Position numbers and translations under genes: made by a program | The notes under the pieces: generated by a model | Databases searched by the model: none | The model's input: only the letters and a program-made list of their open reading frames with translations | Told to the model about the DNA's origin: nothing | In this document: in pieces, positions 34,233-43,309 of the stretch | Layout: each line of letters starts with the position of its first letter | Position numbering within the stretch: position 1 is the first letter of the stretch | Assembly: GCA_965203365.1 (NCBI GenBank) | Contig: OZ241878.1 | Coordinates: 62,001-126,000, forward strand | Reading direction: 5' to 3' | Source: VYFG01 sp965203365 | Lineage (GTDB): Bacteria > Pseudomonadota > Gammaproteobacteria > Arenicellales > Poriferihabitantaceae | DNA: 64,000 nt

Positions 34233-36377
34233 TCAACCCTCCCCGGTGCGTGGACCTACTGGCCCGCCGGTCGACTGCGTACGCCCGAACACCGCGGCGT
34301 TGATCCCGGCGATCATCCTGTCCAGGGACTGTTCCCCGCCGAACACGCGGCGGGCTTCGGCATAACCCCCCAATGCGGTGAAGGGATGTTCGTCGAAGCT
34401 CCAGGCGCCGAGGCCGTCCCTGTCCATCGCATCCGCCCGCACCCGGCTGCCGATCAGGTTGGCCCAGCGCGTCTGTTCGGCATCGAAGTCTGCCTGCTCC
34501 CCCCGCCAAGCCTCGAACTTCAGGCCGAACTCGGCGGCGTGCGCCTCATGCTCTGGGGACTGCACGATGCGGCCGGTCCCGTCGAGAGTCAGCCACTCGC
34601 GGCTCGCCGGGTCGATCTGGTCGTCTACATCGAGCGTCAACAACAGGCGCGGATCCTGCAGCCTCCTGTTGGCCCCCGGTGTCCCCATCACCCCGCCGTC
34701 GATGTCCACATCGTCGTCGCCGTGGAAGTCCGTCACGCCGACGAAGTCGAAGATCGTGAAGCCCGCCTTGCCGATATGGTCCGCCTTGCGCGTGCCGCGC
34801 CCGCGCATCTGGCGGTAGAGGATGGCGCTCTTGGTGAACCGGGCCATGACGAGGTTGACCACCTCTGGACAGTCGAATCCGGTATCGAGCATGTTGACGC
34901 TGACCAGGATCTTCGGATACGCCTCCTCCTTGAATCGCTGGATGCGGGTACCGGCGTCGGGCGCAGGGCCGCCACCGACGTCGCTCACCACGAAATCGGC
35001 ATAGCGCACGCTCGGGTGGGGTTTCAGATCCGCGAACTGCTCGTCGAACATCTGCGCCAGAGTCTCGGCATGGCGCTTCGTGACGGCGAACACAATCGTC
35101 TTGCCCCATTGGGGCACCCGCCGGAGGCCGTCCCGGCCCATGAAGCCCTTCTCATGTGCGTCGCGGAACTCGCGCACCAGGGCGCGGTTGCGTTCGGGGA
35201 TCGTGAACTTCCGCTCCAGTGCCTGCGGGTCCATCGTGATCGTGTCCGAACCGGCGAACCACTCCTCGAACTCGGCGCGGGTCGCACGGTCCATGGCACG
35301 CCAGTCGAGTTCGTCCCGGTGGACCACGAAGCCGTCTTCGGCCGCGGTCTTCACCGTCATCGCCCGGTAGATGCGATACGGCACCAGATGGCCCGCCTGG
35401 ATGGCTTGGCGCAGGCCGTAGCGGAAAGTGGGTTCGGCGAGTTCGAAGAACCGCAGCGTGTCGCGCACGAACCGCCCGTCCTCGGGATCGGGCAGGGTAT
35501 CGGCATCCGCCGTGCAGGGCGTGGCCGTCAGGCCGAGCTGGAGGGAATCGAAGTATCGCAGCACGCCGCTGTATTCACCGTAGATCGAGCGGTGGCATTC
35601 GTCGGTGACGACGAGGTCGAAATAGCCCGGTGACAGCGTGCGGTACTCCACGATCATGGTCTGCAAGGTCGCGATCGTGATGCGCTTGGCGCGGTCGAAC
35701 CGACGGCCGGGCCGCAGCACATGGCAGGGATAGTCGCGCAGATGATCGGCGAAGGCGTCCTCGGCCTGCCGGGCCAGGGCGATCCGGTCCACCAGGAACA
35801 GCACGCGGGTCACGAATCCCGCTGCAAACAGCCGCTTGACGAAGGCGGCCGCCATGCGCGTCTTGCCGGTGCCGGTCGCCATCTCGACCAGCAGCTTGCG
35901 CCTTCCGCAGGCGACGTCGGCCGACAGCGCCTCGATGCAGGCGATCTGGTAGTCGCGGTCGACGATCTTCCGGTCGATGGCGACCGTCGACAGGTCGCGG
36001 CGCACCCGGCGGGCGGCGGTCCGCCGCTCCAGATCATCCTGGGCAGGGAACCCCGCAATGTGGCGGGCATGGGCATCCGTCTCCCGGTCCAGGAACCGGA
36101 CTGCTTCACCATTCGACAGGAAGACGAACGGCACACCAAGCTGTTCGGCGTAGTGCCGTCCCTGATCCTGCGCCGTGATCGGATCAAGGCTCGCCCGCTT
36201 GGCCTCCAATACCGCCAGCGGCCGGCCCTGGCGGTCGCACAGGACATAGTCGGCCTGCGTACCATCCGCCAGCACATGCTCGAACAGCACGCTTGATCCG
36301 TCGGTCAGATCCCAGCCCGCATCCGTCAGCAGGGCATCGATCTTGACCCGCGCAAAGGCTTCCGTGGGGCCGGTCAT
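34233..36377 (-). CDS. hsdR: Type I restriction endonuclease subunit HsdR
   Basis: This protein of about 714 residues cuts unmodified DNA after ATP-driven translocation. The N-terminal nuclease site is DYVLCDRQGRPLAVLEAKRA (Asp, Glu-x-Lys). The SF2 motor has Walker A EMATGTGKTRMAAAF, the DEAD-type box VVTDECHRSIYG and motif VI in FTKSAILYRQMRGRGTRKAD. The size is that of EcoAI/EcoR124-type subunits. I chose the ATG at 36377 (MTGPTEAFARVKIDALLTDA) by homology. An in-frame TTG at 36455 lengthens it by 26 residues. It leads the operon hsdR-hsdM. All motor and nuclease residues look intact. Confidence 0.92.
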   Translation of the reverse strand: MTGPTEAFARVKIDALLTDAGWDLTDGSSVLFEHVLADGTQADYVLCDRQGRPLAVLEAKRASLDPITAQDQGRHYAEQLGVPFVFLSNGEAVRFLDRETDAHARHIAGFPAQDDLERRTAARRVRRDLSTVAIDRKIVDRDYQIACIEALSADVACGRRKLLVEMATGTGKTRMAAAFVKRLFAAGFVTRVLFLVDRIALARQAEDAFADHLRDYPCHVLRPGRRFDRAKRITIATLQTMIVEYRTLSPGYFDLVVTDECHRSIYGEYSGVLRYFDSLQLGLTATPCTADADTLPDPEDGRFVRDTLRFFELAEPTFRYGLRQAIQAGHLVPYRIYRAMTVKTAAEDGFVVHRDELDWRAMDRATRAEFEEWFAGSDTITMDPQALERKFTIPERNRALVREFRDAHEKGFMGRDGLRRVPQWGKTIVFAVTKRHAETLAQMFDEQFADLKPHPSVRYADFVVSDVGGGPAPDAGTRIQRFKEEAYPKILVSVNMLDTGFDCPEVVNLVMARFTKSAILYRQMRGRGTRKADHIGKAGFTIFDFVGVTDFHGDDDVDIDGGVMGTPGANRRLQDPRLLLTLDVDDQIDPASREWLTLDGTGRIVQSPEHEAHAAEFGLKFEAWRGEQADFDAEQTRWANLIGSRVRADAMDRDGLGAWSFDEHPFTALGGYAEARRVFGGEQSLDRMIAGINAAVFGRTQSTGGPVGPRTGEG

Positions 36378-36593
36378 TCCATCGTCCAAGATCCCCAAGT
36401 CCCGGTGTACCAGCCACCGGGGTTGTGGATCGTGATGCTGGTCATACTCATGCAACTGTCCATCTGAAGCAGAATTTACGTACAGGTTGAAGTCAAATCA
36501 AGATCATTGGCCGATTGCTGCTAAAGCATCAAAGGACTGCACCGGATTTCACTAAGTCGTGCCTGCCAAGACAGCAAGGAGATAGAATTGATA

Positions 36594-37412
36594 CTATCCG
36601 ACCAGCTTGTCTCGAAGCCATCTATAGGATTTGACTGCCGCCGCACCAGGAATATTCGCCAGCAATCCCACAATTAGACAGAGCAGTGCCGCAAACCATT
36701 GGATTGATATCGAATAAATGATTATCCACCAAACGCATATCCCAATCACGATCCCGGTTAAGCTCGCTTCAAAAATCGGCACTCCCCAGAGATGCAAGAT
36801 TGGCTGGTACGGTTCCTTATATTTCACCCTGACACCTGCTTTTTGGCATGAAATGTAAATTACTGGACTGACATCAGAAATGGCATTTGTCATGTACGAG
36901 AATCTGATTGCCTGTCCCCGTGCGATCACAGGCACCTCATACCAGCGCTGAGTAGACCATATCTCCCAGTTGGCAGCTTGAGCTTGGTGAAGTTGAGCAA
37001 CAGTTAATGTATCCCCAGCGGCTTTCGCTCTTTCTGTCTCTACTAATGAATGCTGGAGTGTCTTCTTGATCTCCTCATATTCTCTAGTGTGCTTCAGGAA
37101 TTCAACTGTGCCTTCAATATGTGTCCGTTCGGTCATCAGTTGTAGTTGCTCTGTCCCAGTATAGATCTTTATTTCCAAGTTTTCCACATCGCATATGCTG
37201 CGATTGATCAGCCAAATATCACTTATATATAGATTCTGCATTCGATTACCGCCAACAGTTACCAAAACCTCTCCATGAATGTTATCATAGCCTGAAGTGC
37301 CAATCCGATTATGCGTTACATGATAAGTTAGTAAGGTTCGACGATTTTGTATCCAAGTCAAAAGCAATGTCATTACAAAGGTTAAACCAGCGGTAATTAC
37401 CAAATCCAGCAT
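36594..37412 (-). CDS. Hypothetical membrane protein
   Basis: This 272-residue protein has no family that I recognise. One helix lies at the N-terminus (LDLVITAGLTFVMTLLLTWI). It is followed by a soluble domain of about 190 residues with beta-rich parts (VLVTVGGNRMQNLYISDIWL) and a helical section rich in Glu and Ala. Two helices lie at the C-terminus (LTGIVIGICVWWIIIYSISI, WFAALLCLIVGLLANIPG). The ATG at 37412 is supported by GAGGA 8 bases upstream; the frame is open to 37475. The gene is AT-rich compared with hsdR next to it, which suggests separate acquisition. It lies between the restriction operon and IS30 copy 2. An envelope or defence role is possible. Confidence 0.7.
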   Translation of the reverse strand: MLDLVITAGLTFVMTLLLTWIQNRRTLLTYHVTHNRIGTSGYDNIHGEVLVTVGGNRMQNLYISDIWLINRSICDVENLEIKIYTGTEQLQLMTERTHIEGTVEFLKHTREYEEIKKTLQHSLVETERAKAAGDTLTVAQLHQAQAANWEIWSTQRWYEVPVIARGQAIRFSYMTNAISDVSPVIYISCQKAGVRVKYKEPYQPILHLWGVPIFEASLTGIVIGICVWWIIIYSISIQWFAALLCLIVGLLANIPGAAAVKSYRWLRDKLVG

Positions 37413-37527
37413 AGCAAATATCCTCAGCAGTACATATTTTTCGTAACCACTCGTCCCGTTGGATGCATTTTTCAAGATGACTGGTTGACAGTTGACAGGA
37501 TAGTGGATTTGTCCGTTTGATACGAGT

Positions 37528-38840
37528 CCCCCGTGCCACTCTGAAGTGCAACACTTAGCCCCGTCGCCTGATCACTTGATGTAGGGCGGATTGCAGCGGG
37601 CCAGATGATGGCAGACAATCTCAGTTTGCTAACAACTGGAGAACTGTCATGCCGAATGGCTACCACCACCTGACCCACCCGGAAAGATCGCCCATTTTTG
37701 CGCTCCAGTCCACTGGTCGATCCCAGCGGCCGATGGCTGAGCAGCTCGGGCGGGACGTCAGCCCGATTTCCTAGGAGCTGTCCCGCCACCGCGGGCAGCG
37801 GGGGGGCCGTCACCAGCCCGCCCAGGGCAAGGCGACATCCCGACGCCGGGCCGCCTCGGCCATGCCTTGGAAGATGACCACCGAGTGCTGGGCGATGGCG
37901 GAGGAGTGGTGGCGGGCAGGCGGGAGCCCGGAGCAGGTCTCGGGCCGGTTTCAGCAACCAGGGGAGGTGATGGCCGGGCGGGAATGGATTGATCAGTCCA
38001 TCCGGGCGGACCGACCGGCGGGGGGAGACCTTTACCGGTGCCTGCGTCGTCGGGGGAAGCAGCCCAACGGGCGCGGCGGGCGACCTGCGGGATGCGGTCA
38101 TCTTCCCGGTCGGGTGGACATCGCCGAACGCCCGGTGATCGGGGACGCCCCGGGGGGGCTGGATTTACTTGGTAGATCGGGGCTCGAAGTTCATGGGGCT
38201 GATCGGGGTAGAAGGGAAGACGGCGGCGACCGTGACTGAGGCCATTGTCCAGCGGATGGGGCCGATTCGGGATCGGGTGCAGATGGGCACGGCGGACCAC
38301 GGCCAGGAGTTCGCGGGGCACCGAGAGATTGCGGCAGCCTTGGGGGCTGACTTCTATTTTGCCACCCCCTATCACTCCTGGGAACGGGGCCTGAACGAGC
38401 ACACCAACGGCCTGGTACGCCAGGACTTTCCGAAGGGAACGGACTTCCGTCAGGTGACGCCGGCCCAGGTTCGGGCGGTGGAAGAGCGGATCAACCGGCG
38501 GCCCCGGAAGGTCCTGGGGTATCGGACCCCGGAAGAGGTCTTCACCGCCGTCGCCCCGCCCTGAAGGCGGTCATTCCTCCCCCATCTTCCCCCTTCCGCC
38601 AGCCCGCATTCGACGGGCAGGGCCCCGCTCGGCCGAAACCGGCCCGAGTCGACCCTTGCGTCGTGAAATCGCCTCGGTCAGACTCCCTGGCGTCGAGATG
38701 GATGCCATCGGTGGCCGAAATCAGCCCCTTTCAGCCCCTGGGAGGGCTGAATTTTCCGGTCGCCGCCCCGCTCCCTTCCTTCGGGGGATGTCCTCATGCC
38801 GTGAGCGGGGCGAGTGTTGTACTTCAGACTGGAAGTGGGA
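37528..38840 (+). mobile_element. IS30-family insertion sequence, copy 2 (defective)
   Basis: It is bounded by the same inverted ends as copy 1 (left CCCCCGTGCCACTCTGAAGT, right ending in GGAAGTGGGA). Flanks are AGT and ACA, so no target duplication is preserved. At 1313 bases it is 50 shorter than copy 1, matching an internal deletion in the transposase gene. Confidence 0.88.
37649..38564 (+). pseudogene. IS30 transposase, inactivated copy
   Basis: It is the same gene as copy 1 with two lesions. A TAG at about 37771-37773 follows GRDVSPIS in the HTH region. A deletion of about 50 bases near 38150 removes the segment GDWELDLIMG, which carries the first catalytic Asp, and shifts the frame. 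After it the frame resumes VDRGSKFMGLIGVEGK through TADHGQEFAGH (Asp, with N to H beside it) to the normal C-terminus INRRPRKVLGYRTP. It cannot transpose by itself but its ends could be moved in trans. Confidence 0.88.
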
Positions 38841-38881
38841 ACATTATAGGCTCCGGAAAACCGTTCCTCTACCGGACCCTT

Positions 38882-39403
38882 ATCGGCAGTGTTTAGGGTT
38901 CAACGAGTGTCTGCACATTGATGTGCGTTGAACGGGACCTGCCGACATATTGCCGATTTCCCCGTCGCAAGACTGTCCAGGCCGTGAATCCAGCCGACAT
39001 TTCCTTGTTGGTGCTGACCCTTCATCCCAGACTATCTCGAACTCCAATACGCATACTTGATCTTCATGGAACACCACTATGTTTGCCTGTCCGCAGCTTG
39101 AAGAGTTTCCACTTAAAGGTCCAGACCGATAGCCCGGAAACAGGCGTATAAAATCCGACCATACCATGCCTCGTAGTGGACGGAACTGTGAGCGTCTGCC
39201 ATATGGCAGGAGATTCCGGCAAGGAATGTCTTCAGATAATCTGCGAATCCGTCAAAGTCATTGGCGGACAGTCGATGACCCAGTTCTGTACCGCAGTTTG
39301 ACATCCTTTGCCCCTTCTGTCCCAGATCACCCCGCAGTCGGTAGCCTATGATGTCGCACGATACTCCCCAGTTACCTGAGAATGTCTGCCCAATCTCTCC
39401 CAA
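38882..39403 (-). pseudogene. 3' fragment of an AAA-ATPase/PD-(D/E)XK nuclease gene
   Basis: The first frame has GHRLSANDFDGFADYLKTFL, then AGISCHMADAHSSVHYEAWY and GRILYACFRAIGLDL. These match LLAQDFDGFEQALQAFFAGI and FRWEGFYVGLLYAAWLTQGL of the intact gene at 53395-54975. After a frameshift near 39120, another frame gives NIVVFHEDQVCVLEFEIV, the nuclease strand with the E-x-K site changed to E-x-E. Only the C-terminal third is left, directly right of IS30 copy 2, whose insertion may have contributed to the truncation. Confidence 0.72.
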
Positions 39404-40095
39404 TCATTATATTTCCCGTCGAGGCTCATATCCGGCCACATGAGAAAGCGAATATATGGTGTAGATTGAAAGGAAAGTATCTGGTTCGGCGCCATGAGTC
39501 ACCCTTCAGACAACAGAAGATTCAAGCGACAACTTGGCCATGGAACGCCCAATTCGGGGAGAAAATTTCGAGGGATTCAATGACAGACTACAAAACAAAT
39601 CTCATGTATGCCAATCATTTCAGATACTTATGTCAAAAAAATGGTCGGTTTTTTATCGTGAATCTCCGATTGGAAAAAATTAATTATCCTACTTGATATT
39701 GTAAATGATAATAATTATCATTATCATTAAATCTAATTGATAATCCCTGCATTGCCCATGTTGACCAGCGACAAGTTGACCCATGCCGCCAGCAAAATCC
39801 AGTCCGACCGGCTTCCCTTGATTGAAGACAGTTCTTTCTGGTGGTCCGGCCATAGCATCCGGGAGTTCTTCTTATATTTTATGAACAAAAGCTGGCGTGG
39901 CTTTTACTGCACTGGTGCATTGCCCCAACTCACTTCTCTTCCCAACTACCTCGCATGAAGATATCCATGACGAATTTCGGCAGACTGGGATCAGTAGGGT
40001 GATTTGCAGGGAGACATTGATGAATCGTTCATGGAAACAGATTACCCGGATGACGACTCATCGACCCGTTTCAACTATCTCACAGGTAGACATTG
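39404..40095. other. Intergenic region with a Fur-type box ahead of the ankyrin gene
   Basis: No gene is certain in these 690 bases. A small plus-strand frame at 39758-39958 (66 residues, MLTSDKLTHAASKIQSDRLP) follows the Fur-type box but has no recognisable homolog or good ribosome site; it may be a small iron-regulated protein or nothing. The rest is AT-rich and non-coding. Confidence 0.45.
39706..39720. promoter_or_regulatory. Fur-type iron box (perfect 7-1-7)
   Basis: TGATAATAATTATCA is a perfect 7-1-7 inverted repeat identical to the core Fur consensus (TGATAAT-n-ATTATCA). The flanks extend it with a further overlapping TTATCATT half-site on the right and AA on the left. It lies in an AT-rich gap 390 bases before the ankyrin gene at 40096. 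Strength of match is high; which transcript it controls is inferred. Confidence 0.75.
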
Positions 40096-40635
40096 ATGAA
40101 TCCAGATTACGACGACAAGCAGCCACCTTGGAGAGTTTCTCGCATGGGAAGTGCGTCTGAAGCAGGAGTCGACGATCAGTATACTGCCTCGATTTCACCA
40201 CCAGTACCGGAATCTTCTGTTCAGGAGTTTCTGGTGTCCGTCGCTCAGCTGGATATCACTGCGGTTCGACAGTGGGTGGAACGAAAAGGTTTACACCCAG
40301 ATGCCACCGTGGGGACCAAGCCCACAGCGGTCTGCTATGCCGCCATCAAGGGCGATTCATGCCTGATGTCATACTTAATCAGTAACGGAGCCAGTGTTGA
40401 TTTCGAGGACGGCATGGGAATGACGCCACTGCATTATGCGGCCATGGGTGGTGACCCGGTCTGTGTGTCGATGCTGGTGGCCCATGGCGCACGATTGAAC
40501 AAGCAAAACCTCCATGGCAAGACACCGCTTGCCATATCGAAATCACGTCCGAATACCGGCGAAAGCGTCGACCTGCTGGAACGCTATGGTGCCTGCTTGT
40601 CCGAACAGTCCCCCGGTCCAAGAATGTTCCACTGA
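40096..40635 (+). CDS. Ankyrin-repeat protein
   Basis: This 179-residue protein has three to four ankyrin repeats after a variable N-terminus of about 40 residues. Repeats are seen in TAVCYAAIKGDSCLMSYLIS, then GMTPLHYAAMGGDPVCVSML and NLHGKTPLAISKSRP. There is no signal peptide, so it is cytoplasmic and probably binds a partner protein. It is 14 bases upstream of the DUF2325 gene and downstream of the Fur-type box. Small ankyrin proteins near oxidative-stress or iron genes are known in proteobacteria (AnkB beside KatB). A similar protective or adaptor role is possible here. Confidence 0.8.
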   Translation: MNPDYDDKQPPWRVSRMGSASEAGVDDQYTASISPPVPESSVQEFLVSVAQLDITAVRQWVERKGLHPDATVGTKPTAVCYAAIKGDSCLMSYLISNGASVDFEDGMGMTPLHYAAMGGDPVCVSMLVAHGARLNKQNLHGKTPLAISKSRPNTGESVDLLERYGACLSEQSPGPRMFH

Positions 40636-40649
40636 GTCAAACGGGTTCT

Positions 40650-42005
40650 ATGTGCCAGTATTGCGAATCCGCACCTAATAGCGGACATATACTCGAACCA
40701 CATGGACAGTCCAGGACGCTAGGACTGCCCCCGGATGGTTCAGTTGACCATCCTGCGTCAACAAGTGATGACCACACAGACCACACCAAAATTCCTACAC
40801 GACGCCACAAGATTTGGGAACTGGATTCGGATATCCACTGTGCAGTGATCGGCACCTGTGCCCCGGTCTCGGAGTTGCGACGGATTTATCGCAAGGTCAA
40901 CGGCTCCACCGAGCATGAGAACAGTGATTATCGGATACATAGCCTGTTTGTCCGTTGCGCTGCCGAGCCGTATCATGGCATCAAGTTGCTGCAGAAATAT
41001 TTCGATACCCGATATCACAGCACCATTCGACGATACAGTCAGGCGAAAGATGAGCAGGCACTGCAGGCACTGTGGAACTCTTCAGTTGACAGGGGTGAAG
41101 TAGCAGCAGGTTACTGGGCTCTCACCACACATCCCCTGATCACCGATCGTCTCAATACGCTGGCTTTCGGAGAAATTCACATGCTTTCCCATCTTGCGGG
41201 TCGTACATGGCAGTACGAATCCAGCCGTCGCCGGGAAGCCGAGTTCCAACTGAAGGAAAAACAGCAGAAGTTGTGGCAAGCAGAAAGCGCACTGAACCAG
41301 ACCCGCCACGATCTGGACCGACAAACCGCCGCTGTCGGCCGGATGAAAATGAAAATCATCCAGCAAGAAAAAATCATCTCCCAGCTGGAGTCGAAGGTAC
41401 AATCCTTGGTCAAGCCTCGGGAAGCTGATCCCCAAGCGAAAACCATTGCGGCCCTCAAAGCAAAAGTCTGGAGGTTGGAGCAGGCTGGGTCAGTTGGCCA
41501 TTGTGACAGCCAGTCTCGGGAGTCAGCTGCCAGTGCCAGGATGTCGGACACCCCGCAGGTCCTGATACAGGAAAACCGTGCCCTGGAATCGCAACTGACC
41601 CGCCTGCTGGACTTATGGCGAGCGTCGGAGTGCACCAACCCCCCGAACGATCTCCCGAGCTTGAATGGAAACTGCATCCTGTATGTGGGGGGCAGGGGTC
41701 GTATTCGCTGCCAATTCCGCCGGCTGGTGGAATTGCTCAACGGGAAGTTCCTCTATCATGATGGCGGTCGAGAGGACAATCACCATCGACTCCCCTCCCT
41801 AGTCAGCCGGGCTGATATTGTCCTTTGCCCTGTGACCTGCGTGAGTCATAATGCCGCCAAAGAAGTGCGTCGCGTCTGTGACCACCAAACCAAACCGGCC
41901 GTCTGGTTGCCGGCACCCAGCCTCAGTGCATTCAATGCGGCCTTGGCCAATATCGCCCATTCCGGCAGTCCGGATTCTCCCTCCCATCATTCAGCGCAGA
42001 CCTGA
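40650..42005 (+). CDS. DUF2325 protein with coiled coil
   Basis: This 451-residue protein ends in a DUF2325 domain (NCILYVGGRGRIRCQFRRLV, FLYHDGGREDN, ADIVLCPVTCVSHNAAKEVR), a Rossmann-like fold of unknown function. The middle (about residues 180-270) is a clear coiled coil (REAEFQLKEKQQKLWQAESA and on). The first 60 residues contain CQYC and several His, a possible metal site. The gene is 14 bases after the ankyrin gene, so the two form an operon. With the upstream Fur-type box this suggests an iron- or redox-linked function. The start at 40650 is an ATG; no strong ribosome site is visible. Confidence 0.78.
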   Translation: MCQYCESAPNSGHILEPHGQSRTLGLPPDGSVDHPASTSDDHTDHTKIPTRRHKIWELDSDIHCAVIGTCAPVSELRRIYRKVNGSTEHENSDYRIHSLFVRCAAEPYHGIKLLQKYFDTRYHSTIRRYSQAKDEQALQALWNSSVDRGEVAAGYWALTTHPLITDRLNTLAFGEIHMLSHLAGRTWQYESSRRREAEFQLKEKQQKLWQAESALNQTRHDLDRQTAAVGRMKMKIIQQEKIISQLESKVQSLVKPREADPQAKTIAALKAKVWRLEQAGSVGHCDSQSRESAASARMSDTPQVLIQENRALESQLTRLLDLWRASECTNPPNDLPSLNGNCILYVGGRGRIRCQFRRLVELLNGKFLYHDGGREDNHHRLPSLVSRADIVLCPVTCVSHNAAKEVRRVCDHQTKPAVWLPAPSLSAFNAALANIAHSGSPDSPSHHSAQT

Positions 42006-42647
42006 TTTTTTGGGCAAGAAGGCGTCAGGATCTGGCGGGTCCGGTTGTTTGCTCGATAGTTCGATCGGGCTTGGGTTTTTCCATATGCAGGGTTTGCACA
42101 AGCCTTCAGGTGGGTTTGTCGACTCGCTTCGGTCTCGCATCAAACCAGGCCGGAATGCCCAGTGGTTTCTCAAATGGGATGACACGAACAGGGCCAACCG
42201 GTGGGAGTAAATGCCATGCATCGGTGAAGATGCTGTCAGGTGACAGCGATATCCAGATCTGTTTTCACCTGACAGTGCATCTGATGGTTGACATCCGGGC
42301 GATCAGATCCCACCCGAAGAGGGATACATTCCCTGTCGGGATACCGCATCTCGGATTGCTGCGGGGATTCTCCTATCCAGACTCCTGTTGGATCAAGCTT
42401 GGACCCCATGCCCAGAGCCCGCTCATTCGGGGGACCGTAGATCTGGAAAGACCGCGCACTGAAAACTCCGAGTATAGTGGGTTTATGTACCTTAGGCTGC
42501 AGGGTTATCTGAAAGCGGCCGACCTCTTTATGGATCCGATGACGATGTCCAAAGTAGGCAATGGTGATTTTCCGGTGGTCCTTGTCATGCTTCAACTCCC
42601 AGTTAATTGGGTAATTGTGACTGCCGCCTGAACCCATTTCATTCCCC
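42006..42647. other. Gene-free stretch between the DUF2325 and HU-like genes
   Basis: Opposed frames at 42071-42631 (+) and 42236-42637 (-) cover most of it but neither resembles a known protein. Their composition looks accidental. I see no repeat or RNA gene. Confidence 0.5.
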
Positions 42648-42974
42648 TCACAAGGCCATGTCCTTGAGGTTCTTCAGCGGTAGTATCTTGACTTTTCGGC
42701 TCGCGGGCTTGGCCGCGATGTCCATTGTTTCCCCGGGACGAAATGGGTTGGGTACGCCCTTACGGGCTTTGGTGGAAGGTCTTTTGACCACTGAAATTGT
42801 GAACAGACCGGGGAGTCTGAATTTACCACAGGAGCGTGGTCTCACATGGGCTTGAACAAGCTCCCCAAGACCGTCCAATACGGATGCAACTTCCTTTCTG
42901 GTAAGGCCGGTATTTTCTGCCAGAGTGTTGATAATTTGGAGTTTTTTTAGAGGGGTTCTGTAGATTTTGTTCAT
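42648..42974 (-). CDS. HU/IHF-family DNA-binding protein
   Basis: This 108-residue histone-like protein belongs to the HU subgroup. The N-terminal helices read KLQIINTLAENTGLTRKEVA and SVLDGLGELVQAHV. The beta-arm region FRLPGLFTISVVKRPSTKAR carries the DNA-contacting RP element as RPSTKARKG. It ends VKILPLKNLKDMAL, typical of this subgroup. The start at 42974 follows alignment; upstream in-frame sequence to 43070 is not family-like. It bends DNA and may shape nearby promoters. It is alone on the minus strand, so its regulation is not clear. Confidence 0.88.
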   Translation of the reverse strand: MNKIYRTPLKKLQIINTLAENTGLTRKEVASVLDGLGELVQAHVRPRSCGKFRLPGLFTISVVKRPSTKARKGVPNPFRPGETMDIAAKPASRKVKILPLKNLKDMAL

Positions 42975-43309
42975 GGGTATTTTTGCAAATGAAATGTCAA
43001 GTAGTGTAAGAAGGTTACCGGCCAGATGACTGTCGGTTGTTGAGTTTATGGAGATTGGATATCTTGCCAATTCTATCAGTATCTTGATGACTTCATTCGA
43101 TTGCTACGCAGTTCGCTGGACCCGCACACTGATACAATCTGCCCACAGGGTTAGGTTGTGAGTGTCAGTCTCTACATATTCTCTATCGAGTCACCAGAAA
43201 CAATATCCGACCAGTGAATTTTCACATATTCTCGGACCGGTTTCCTAGACTGACAGAGCCCATTGTTCCATGAAGCTGTTTTTTCTCAATGCGGGTGCTA
43301 GACATACCC
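42975..43309. other. Gene-free stretch upstream of the HU-like gene
   Basis: This AT-rich sequence presumably contains the HU-like promoter. I see no gene, repeat or RNA in it. Confidence 0.4.

Noticed and set aside
34221..35633. A 470-residue open frame on the plus strand.
   Set aside because: It is antisense to hsdR, which has clear motifs. High GC leaves the opposite strand open by chance.
42071..42637. Two opposed frames of 186 and 133 residues after the DUF2325 gene.
   Set aside because: Neither shows a domain, signal or ribosome site, and both look compositional.
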